Shown in pieces: positions 1-4,219 of a stretch of 5,480 nucleotides of DNA. This stretch comes from Acidobacteriota bacterium (lineage in GTDB: Bacteria > Acidobacteriota > UBA890 > WLXD01): positions 1-5,480 of the forward strand of contig JACZXM010000243.1 in the NCBI GenBank assembly GCA_022571615.1. Reading direction: 5' to 3'. A program made the position numbers and the translations under genes. The notes below the pieces were generated by a model that searched no databases, was not told the origin of the DNA, and saw nothing but the letters and a program-made list of their open reading frames with translations. Each line of letters begins with the position of its first letter. Position 1 is the first letter of the stretch.

Positions 1-363
1 CAAACGGGAGAATTCATCAGCAAAGGTCTGGAGTCCGCCGCGATCTTCGGTGAGGCAGGGGTGATGAAATTGCCTCACGCGCTCTCCCTGCATGCAGCGC
101 AAGTGTTGCCGGTGTTGGCCTTCTTGCTGCTCTTTACTCCCTGGGAGGAGAGTCGACGGACTCTCGCCGTGATGCTTGGGGCGGCGGGGTATGTTGGGTT
201 GGTGGCGGTCGGCACCTTCCAGACCTTCAGCGGCCGGGCGCCGATCGATCTGGGACTGTCGCCGGCGTTGGTGCTTGCTCTCAGCGGAGCCCTGGTCGTC
301 GCGGTCTACGCGGCAACGTTGTTCGCTCTGAGACCGACTGTGACTCCGAGGGGCGAGGGATAG
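1..363 (+). CDS. Integral membrane protein, C-terminal part (5' end outside window)
   Basis: The frame is open from the first base of the window and ends at TAG 361-363, so this is the last 120 residues of a longer protein. The GTG-ATG at 61-66 is an internal position, because the frame continues upstream without a stop and no ribosome site precedes it. About three hydrophobic segments are visible in the translated part: one after the KLPHALSLHAAQVLP motif, one around LAVMLGAAGYVGLVAVG and one around LALSGALVVAVYAATLFAL, followed by a short polar tail. The motif with His residues entering a helix (LPHALSLHAAQVLP) recalls a group of uncharacterised bacterial membrane proteins that carry a similar H-x-LH-x-xQ-x-LP segment. 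That resemblance is from memory and gives no function. A cytoplasmic-membrane location is inferred. Codon use is GC-rich like the neighbouring genes. Confidence 0.75.
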   Translation, partial: QTGEFISKGLESAAIFGEAGVMKLPHALSLHAAQVLPVLAFLLLFTPWEESRRTLAVMLGAAGYVGLVAVGTFQTFSGRAPIDLGLSPALVLALSGALVVAVYAATLFALRPTVTPRGEG

Positions 364-389
364 GGGAGAGGAATCAATCTAGAGAAGCG

Positions 390-539
390 ATGTGGACATG
401 GGAGGCATCCGCCACAACCCACAGCACCTTGATGCTCCGCGATGGGCGGTGGCTCGCCTCGACCAGCTCTGATGGCAGGGTCTGGCTCTGGTACGTCACG
501 AACCCACACACACAGCCGGTCGGGCCGCGCGGCCAATGA
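390..539 (+). pseudogene. WD40-repeat-like fragment (49 codons)
   Basis: Reading from ATG 390 to TGA 537-539 gives a 49-residue peptide. Its centre, RDGRWLASTSSDGRVWLWYV, closely follows the WD40 consensus (SPDG-xx-LASgS-DG-tVrLWD). It continues into QPVGPRG, like the stretch that follows the WD pair in many bacterial repeats. Differences from consensus are Tyr where the Asp after LW is expected, and loss of the usual VxxVxFSP strand before the DG. WD40 proteins need about seven blades to close a propeller and only one is visible, so this is read as a remnant of a larger gene, not a working protein. The frame is open a little upstream of the ATG, and the site before the ATG (AGAGAAGCG) is a weak ribosome site. 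A chance match cannot be excluded. Confidence 0.4.
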
Positions 540-575
540 GCGCGAGCTCCGGGCACTGGGATTCAGCCCCGCAAA

Positions 576-596
576 GCCACGGGGTCACGCCGTGGC
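576..596. other. GC-rich hairpin, 7-bp stem
   Basis: GCCACGG at 576-582 pairs with CCGTGGC at 590-596 across a 7-base loop. No T-run follows on either strand, so it is not called a terminator. It lies inside the gene-poor gap. Confidence 0.35.
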
Positions 597-801
597 GGTT
601 ATCTGCGAAATCCAGGTGAAACGTAGACTGCTCGTCACCGCTGTCGTCGTCTGCGGTCGCGTGCTGCGCAAGTCGTTCGTGCCGCTCATGGACAAGCTCG
701 GCGTGGACTGCCTTCGGCGCAATGGAGCGCAGCTCTGCACGCCGATGGCCAGGGCGATGGTAGCAACTTGATATCCGATTCCGACCGACCCAATCAGGAC
801 G

Positions 802-828
802 TGGGCTGAGTGTGAAGCGTCCGCACAT
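802..828 (-). pseudogene. SRAP/YedK-like N-terminal fragment (nine codons)
   Basis: On the minus strand an ATG at 828 begins MCGRFTLSP. This is the signature start of the SRAP family (YedK/HMCES), in which Cys2 becomes the catalytic residue that crosslinks to abasic sites in single-stranded DNA. After about nine codons the similarity stops: none of the later family motifs, such as RYNIAPTQ or the central W-G-L-P-W stretch, appears in any minus-strand frame down to position 496. No ribosome site precedes the ATG. If genuine, it is the broken 5' tip of a gene whose body was deleted or replaced. Because the match is short, chance remains possible. Confidence 0.3.
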
Positions 829-853
829 GGGCCCATGGTAGCATCGGCTGATT

Positions 854-879
854 GGCCGCCGACGCCTGGCACGGCGGCC
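854..879. other. GC-rich hairpin, 8-bp stem, before the decarboxylase
   Basis: GGCCGCCG at 854-861 pairs perfectly with CGGCGGCC at 872-879 across a 10-base loop, followed on the plus strand by CTTTCC. The T-run is too short for a confident intrinsic terminator. It sits 66 bases before the decarboxylase start, so it could be a weak terminator of upstream transcription or a structure in the leader. Confidence 0.3.
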
Positions 880-914
880 CTTTCCGCGTCTTGTGACGTG
901 TAGCCACACCCATC

Positions 915-937
915 ACACTTCCACCACGGCCTGATAG
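915..937 (+). repeat. Direct repeat copy 1 (23 bases, 21 identical to copy 2)
   Basis: This stretch contains CTTCCACCACGGCCTG and ends in ATAG. It matches 2441-2463 at 21 of 23 positions, with differences only at 917 and 934. It runs into the AGGAG ribosome site of the decarboxylase. In the frame equivalent to copy 2 it reads T-S-T-T-A-stop, paralleling the A-S-T-T-A-C-stop end of the decarboxylase. Confidence 0.85.
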
Positions 938-940
938 GAG
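936..940 (+). promoter_or_regulatory. Ribosome binding site deciding the GTG start at 946
   Basis: AGGAG lies five bases before GTG 946. This supports the GTG as the true start of the decarboxylase. Confidence 0.8.
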
Positions 941-945
941 CCATC

Positions 946-2463
946 GTGAGCGAACCGGGCGACGAATCGGCGGTCGAGGTGCCGGCCGTGCCCGAGAGTG
1001 CTGGGCCTGCGGGCTGGCCGCTGGAGCCCGACGAGGCGCGCATGCGCGCCATGTTGGATGCGGTGCTCGATCGCATCGTGGCGCATGTGGGCTCGCTTGC
1101 TGAGCAGCCGGCCGCCGCGACCGAAGGCGCCGAGGATCTGGCTCGCTCGCTGCGCCAGGAGCTTCCGGAAACCGGGCGCTCGCTCGATGAGCTGCTGGAG
1201 CTGCTGTTCGAGGTCGCGGTGCCCTGTTCGTTCAATACCGCCGGGCCCGGTTATCTGGCGTACATTCCGGGCGGCGGCCTGTTTGAATCGGCCGTGGGGT
1301 CGTTCATTGCCGATGCCGTGAACCGCTACGTCGGGGTGTTCGCGGCGGCGCCGGCGCTGGCGCAGCTGGAGGCCAACGTCGTTCGCTGGTTCGCGCAGAT
1401 CATCGGCTATCCGGATTCCGCCCGCGGGTTCCTGGCCAGCGGCGGATCGCTGGCCACCTTCAGCGGCCTGGTCACGGCTCGGCGGGAGCGGCTACCGGAG
1501 AATTTTCTCGATGGCGTCATCTACGTATCCGATCAGGCGCATCACTCGATCGCCAGGGCGGCGATGCTCGCCGGGTTCCCGGACGACAACGTGCGAACGT
1601 TGCCCTCGGACGACCAGTTCCGGCTGCAGCCGCAGACGCTCGTGGAGGCGGTACAGGCGGACCGGGACGCGGGACGGATGCCATTTCTGGTCGCCGCCAG
1701 CGCTGGCACCACCAATTCCGGTGCCATTGATCCGCTGGAGCCCATCGCCCAGATTGCGGCCGAGCACGGGTTGTGGATGCATGTCGATGCCGCGTACGGC
1801 GGCTTCTTCATGCTTACCGATCGTGGTCGCCGCGCGATGGTGGGACTCGAGCGCGCCGACTCGGTCGTCCTCGATCCGCACAAAGCGCTCTTTCTGCCCT
1901 ACGGGAGTGGTTGTCTGCTGGTGCGTGACGGCGACGCACTGCGCCGCGCCCATGCGGTGCACGCCGAGTACATGCCGCCGATGCAGCAGGCAGCTGACCT
2001 GGTGGACTTCTGCCAGATCTCCCCGGAGCTATCGCGAGGCTTCCGCGGTCTGAAGGCCTGGCTACCGCTGTCGCTGCACGGGTTCGGGCCTTTCAGGGAG
2101 AGCCTGCGTGAGAAGCTCGAGCTCACCGACTGGATCACCGAGCGATTGCGTCGCATCGACGGCGTGGCGATTGTCGTCGAGCCCCAGCTCACCGTGGTCG
2201 CCTGGCGTCTAGAGCTCGCCGGGCAGGATCCAGCCGAGCTCGATGCGATGAATCGAGCATTGATGGCACTCATCAACGACCGCAAGAACGTATACCTGAC
2301 CGGTACGGTTCTCGCGGGCAAGTTCGTCATCCGGATTTGCATCCTGTCGTTTCGGACCCACTTGGATCGGATGCAGCTCGCACTCCAGGACATCGAGGCC
2401 GCGATCGCGACGATGCGAGAAGAGCACGCCCAAGACCGGGACGCTTCCACCACGGCCTGCTAG
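946..2463 (+). CDS. Group II PLP-dependent amino acid decarboxylase (aromatic amino acid decarboxylase-like)
   Basis: This 505-residue protein belongs to the pyridoxal-dependent decarboxylase group II family (DDC, tyrosine, tryptophan, histidine and glutamate decarboxylases). Such cytoplasmic fold-type I enzymes remove CO2 from an amino acid to give an amine. Visible landmarks: SDQAHHS with His199, matching the His that stacks on the cofactor ring in DDC; SAGTTNSGAIDPL around 252-264; HVDAAYGG with Asp281, which pairs with the pyridine nitrogen; and DPHKALFLPYG with Lys313, the Schiff-base lysine. Tyr342 (HAEYMPPM) lies 29 residues after the lysine, the same spacing as Lys303 and Tyr332 in mammalian DDC. 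That Tyr is needed for decarboxylation, and Phe there is typical of aldehyde synthases, which favours a true decarboxylase. FRGLKAWL and a C-terminal LSFRTH segment complete the family pattern. Length is normal and the GTG start has AGGAG in front. The substrate cannot be told from sequence, and no transporter or partner enzyme is adjacent. Confidence 0.96.
   Translation: MSEPGDESAVEVPAVPESAGPAGWPLEPDEARMRAMLDAVLDRIVAHVGSLAEQPAAATEGAEDLARSLRQELPETGRSLDELLELLFEVAVPCSFNTAGPGYLAYIPGGGLFESAVGSFIADAVNRYVGVFAAAPALAQLEANVVRWFAQIIGYPDSARGFLASGGSLATFSGLVTARRERLPENFLDGVIYVSDQAHHSIARAAMLAGFPDDNVRTLPSDDQFRLQPQTLVEAVQADRDAGRMPFLVAASAGTTNSGAIDPLEPIAQIAAEHGLWMHVDAAYGGFFMLTDRGRRAMVGLERADSVVLDPHKALFLPYGSGCLLVRDGDALRRAHAVHAEYMPPMQQAADLVDFCQISPELSRGFRGLKAWLPLSLHGFGPFRESLREKLELTDWITERLRRIDGVAIVVEPQLTVVAWRLELAGQDPAELDAMNRALMALINDRKNVYLTGTVLAGKFVIRICILSFRTHLDRMQLALQDIEAAIATMREEHAQDRDASTTAC
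2441..2463 (+). repeat. Direct repeat copy 2, covering the end of the decarboxylase gene
   Basis: This is the partner of 915-937, with 21 of 23 positions identical. It encodes the final residues and stop codon of the decarboxylase (D-A-S-T-T-A-C-stop). The two copies start 1526 bases apart and bracket the whole gene with its ribosome site. Confidence 0.85.
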
Positions 2464-2468
2464 CTCTG

Positions 2469-3332
2469 CTAGTCTGCGGCCGCGGCGGCGCCGCTGTCTC
2501 TGCGCAGGTGGTCGAGGGCGACCAGTAGCTCGGCGCTAAACAGCAAGACCAGAGCGGCGTAGTAGATCCACAGCAGGAAGATCACCGCGGCGCCGGCCGA
2601 GCCGCTGAAGGTCAGCCGGCTGGTTGCGTAGCCCAGGTAGATACCAAACCCATAGCGCGCGGCACGCCAGCCCAGTGCGCCGACCAATGCCGCGGGAATC
2701 ACCATGCGCCAGTCGTGCAGCCTGCGCGGCGGCAAGGTGTAGAGAATCAACATGAACAGCAGCATATCGAGCAGGAACGAGCCGGTGAGCGCGAACAAGG
2801 AGACACGATCGAAGAACGCGATGATGCGGCTGGCGATGGGAGCATCGAGGCTGCGCACCATGGTGGTGAGGGTGTTGAGCACGAAACTGAGCATCAACAG
2901 CACTGCCGCTAACAGGGCCATGACCCGTGGCTTCATCAGGCCCCAGAGCGGCGGATGGACAGTCTGGAAAATGCGGTCGAAAGCGGTCTGGATCGACCCG
3001 AACACCAGGCTCGCGAACCAGATCGTGATGATCAGCGATACGGTCCCGATGCTGGCCCGGTAGCGGAGCATCTCGAGCACGGCGGCATGGAAGACCTCAC
3101 CGAACTCCGGGACGATGAGCCCGCCCTGCTGGAGGATCTGCTCGATCTCGTCGGCGCTCACACCGATGAACTGGCTCAGGGCGACGACGACCAGGCTGAC
3201 CAGCGGCACGATGGAGAGCAGCGCGTAGTAAGCGATCGCCGCGCAATCGTTGAACCGGTTGCTGAACCAGAACGCCTTGGCCGCCGTGCCGAAGGCTCGG
3301 GCAAAGTCCTTCAGCAGCTGGACGGGGGTCAC
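2469..3332 (-). CDS. YihY/BrkB-family inner-membrane protein
   Basis: This is a 287-residue polytopic membrane protein of the YihY/BrkB (formerly ribonuclease BN) family, about the length of E. coli YihY. Diagnostic segments are AIAYYALLSIVPL near residues 32-44, in the first membrane helix, and SAGAAVIFLLWIYYAALVLL near 245-264, in the last. Hydrophobic segments fall at roughly 31-56, 94-115, 136-156, 178-200, 209-226 and 244-270, giving the six helices usual for the family. The tail is Ala-rich. The biochemical role of this family is not established, and the old RNase BN assignment is incorrect. The start is taken as GTG at 3332-3330, which overlaps the glutaredoxin stop as GTGA and implies translational coupling. 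The frame is open further upstream, but that would run back through most of the glutaredoxin gene. It converges on the decarboxylase with five bases between stops. Confidence 0.93.
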   Translation of the reverse strand: MTPVQLLKDFARAFGTAAKAFWFSNRFNDCAAIAYYALLSIVPLVSLVVVALSQFIGVSADEIEQILQQGGLIVPEFGEVFHAAVLEMLRYRASIGTVSLIITIWFASLVFGSIQTAFDRIFQTVHPPLWGLMKPRVMALLAAVLLMLSFVLNTLTTMVRSLDAPIASRIIAFFDRVSLFALTGSFLLDMLLFMLILYTLPPRRLHDWRMVIPAALVGALGWRAARYGFGIYLGYATSRLTFSGSAGAAVIFLLWIYYAALVLLFSAELLVALDHLRRDSGAAAAAD

Positions 3333-3673
3333 TCGGCAGATGGGCTCTCGGCGGCTGCCTGTGTGCCCAGCAACTGCTGCAGCTCGCCGCTGTGGTACAT
3401 CTCGATCAAGATGTCGCAGCCGCCGACGAACTCGCCGTCGACGAACACCTGCGGAATGGTCGGCCACTGCGTGACCTCGCCCAGAGCGGAGCGGTAGCCA
3501 TCGAGGTTCTCGAGCACGTTGGTGAATCCGAACGGTACTTCGAGGGCACGAAACACATCGCACACCGCCTTGGAGAAGCCACACTGTGGCGCCTCCGGCG
3601 TGCCCTTCATGTATACGTGCACCGCGTTGGCGTGGATGTCCTTGTCGATGTCGGACTTGAGTTGCTCGAGCAT
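3329..3673 (-). CDS. grxD: Monothiol glutaredoxin, CGFS type (Grx4/GrxD family)
   Basis: This 114-residue protein has a single thioredoxin-fold glutaredoxin domain with the monothiol active site CGFS (Cys31). Other glutathione-binding positions of the family are visible: Lys23 in VYMKGTPEAPQCGFS, WPTIPQVFVDGEFVGGCD at 70-87 with the cis-Pro in TIPQ, and the GGCD turn. CGFS glutaredoxins bind a [2Fe-2S] cluster with glutathione, deliver it to target proteins in the cytoplasm, and form heterodimers with BolA proteins. Start ATG 3673 is preceded by AGGAG eight bases away. An in-frame extension further upstream has no ribosome site and would run into the bolA-like gene. It lies 34 bases after that gene and shares a GTGA overlap with yihY downstream, so the three are probably one operon. 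Length is typical of E. coli GrxD. Confidence 0.96.
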   Translation of the reverse strand: MLEQLKSDIDKDIHANAVHVYMKGTPEAPQCGFSKAVCDVFRALEVPFGFTNVLENLDGYRSALGEVTQWPTIPQVFVDGEFVGGCDILIEMYHSGELQQLLGTQAAAESPSAE

Positions 3674-3680
3674 GATGAAG

Positions 3681-3685
3681 GCTCC
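3681..3685 (-). promoter_or_regulatory. Ribosome binding site of the glutaredoxin gene
   Basis: The plus strand reads CTCCT, giving AGGAG on the minus strand just before ATG 3673. It fixes the start of the 114-residue form against the longer open frame. Confidence 0.75.
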
Positions 3686-3707
3686 TAGTACTGCTTTGTC
3701 AGTTGCC

Positions 3708-3950
3708 CTAAGGGATGCTCGTCCGGATCTGCAGAGCATGCACCGCCTGGGTCATGTGACTGCCGATGGCACGATACACCAGCTGATGCTGCTGGACCCG
3801 TGTCTTGCCTTGGAACACCGGCGATACCACCTCCACCCGGTAGTGATCGCGCGTGCCGGTCAGGTCGGTGACCGTCACACAGGCCTCGGGTATGGCCGAG
3901 GCGATGAGCCGCTCGATCTCTTCGGGCTCAATCGGCTGATTCGTCTGCAT
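3708..3950 (-). CDS. BolA/IbaG-family protein
   Basis: This 80-residue protein covers a complete BolA domain. Family features are TVTDLTGTRDHYRVEVVSP (26-44), FQGKTRVQQHQLVY (46-59) and the C-terminal HALQI, whose His71 corresponds to the invariant His that can ligate the shared [2Fe-2S] cluster with a monothiol glutaredoxin. His55 lies in the position usually occupied by RH. The short form without a long C-terminal extension resembles the BolA2/IbaG-like group more than E. coli BolA itself, so no symbol is given. Its place directly before a CGFS glutaredoxin gene supports a role in iron-sulfur cluster transfer or iron sensing. ATG 3950 was chosen although no clear ribosome site precedes it. 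An in-frame TTG at 3971 would add seven residues and also lacks one, so the start is less certain than the gene. Confidence 0.92.
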   Translation of the reverse strand: MQTNQPIEPEEIERLIASAIPEACVTVTDLTGTRDHYRVEVVSPVFQGKTRVQQHQLVYRAIGSHMTQAVHALQIRTSIP

Positions 3951-4001
3951 GGGTTCGGAGCGAGATCTCAAATTCGGGAAGGAAGAAGGGTTCAGGGGTT
4001 G

Positions 4002-4032
4002 ATTCTAATCTATCGGGCCGCCGGCGTGTCTT
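4002..4032 (-). promoter_or_regulatory. Possible promoter of the bolA-grxD-yihY run
   Basis: On the minus strand TAGAAT (4007-4002) matches five of six bases of the -10 consensus. AAGACA (4032-4027) matches four of six bases of the -35 consensus, with a rather long 19-base spacer. Transcription would begin near 3995, about 45 bases before the bolA start. This is a pattern match only. Confidence 0.3.
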
Positions 4033-4142
4033 CCGTTCGGTGCGTGCTGCGTGTGCACAGCATAATCTCCTGAAACACCGTTTTCGTACCTGCCGGCACG
4101 TAATGGCCGGATTTGGGCCTTGAAGCTCATGTTTGGATTGTG

Positions 4143-4172
4143 TTGATTATTATTAGTCATTTCTGGTAAATG
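4143..4172 (+). promoter_or_regulatory. Possible promoter of the propeller sensor gene in an AT-rich island
   Basis: The bases 4131-4170 are only about 28% GC, far below the surroundings. TTGATT at 4143-4148 could serve as a -35 element and TAAATG at 4167-4172 as a weak -10, with an 18-base spacer. TG at 4164-4165 sits one base ahead, as in extended -10 promoters. It would place the transcript start about 40 bases before GTG 4220. Confidence 0.3.
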
Positions 4173-4219
4173 TAGAGGCCTGAGTACCCTCGACCGAGGT
4201 GCGCCCACGGGCGGAGATC

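Larger units (their letters stand above)
364..945. other. Long gap without an intact gene; gene remnants
   Basis: Several frames stay open for 60 to 140 codons here. None has a recognisable full-length domain, a good ribosome site or consistent codon bias, so no intact gene is called. The stretch contains a WD40-like fragment near its left end, a nine-codon SRAP-like N-terminus on the opposite strand near its right end, and two GC-rich hairpins. The last 30 bases hold one copy of a direct repeat and the ribosome site of the decarboxylase gene. The overall impression is decayed coding DNA. Confidence 0.5.

Noticed and set aside
442..771. Open frame of 109 codons on the plus strand in the gene-poor gap
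   Set aside because: No ribosome site, no recognisable domain, Arg-rich low-complexity start and no codon bias; open frames are expected by chance in GC-rich DNA.
496..909. Full 137-codon minus-strand frame as an intact SRAP protein
   Set aside because: Only nine residues after the internal ATG at 828 match; the rest lacks all later SRAP motifs, so it is kept only as a possible fragment.
585..1235. Long minus-strand frame with a run of serines opposite the decarboxylase start
   Set aside because: The serine run is the antisense of the Glu/Leu-rich stretch of the decarboxylase (GAG CTG CTG codons); no family match and no ribosome site.
3333..3584. Longer start for the YihY protein (84 extra residues)
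   Set aside because: It would overlap most of the glutaredoxin gene; the extra residues do not resemble the YihY N-terminus, and GTG 3332 with the GTGA overlap is a natural start.
3674..3739. 22-residue N-terminal extension of the glutaredoxin
   Set aside because: It would overlap the bolA-like gene and lacks a ribosome site, whereas ATG 3673 has AGGAG at good spacing and gives the usual family length.
4093..4110. Small hairpin CCGGC/GCCGG as a terminator
   Set aside because: Five-base stem with no T-run on either strand; too weak to support a call.
4005..4160. 51-codon minus-strand frame (MTNNNQHNPN start) upstream of bolA
   Set aside because: No ribosome site, no family recognised, and it starts inside the AT-rich putative promoter island; more likely leader DNA.
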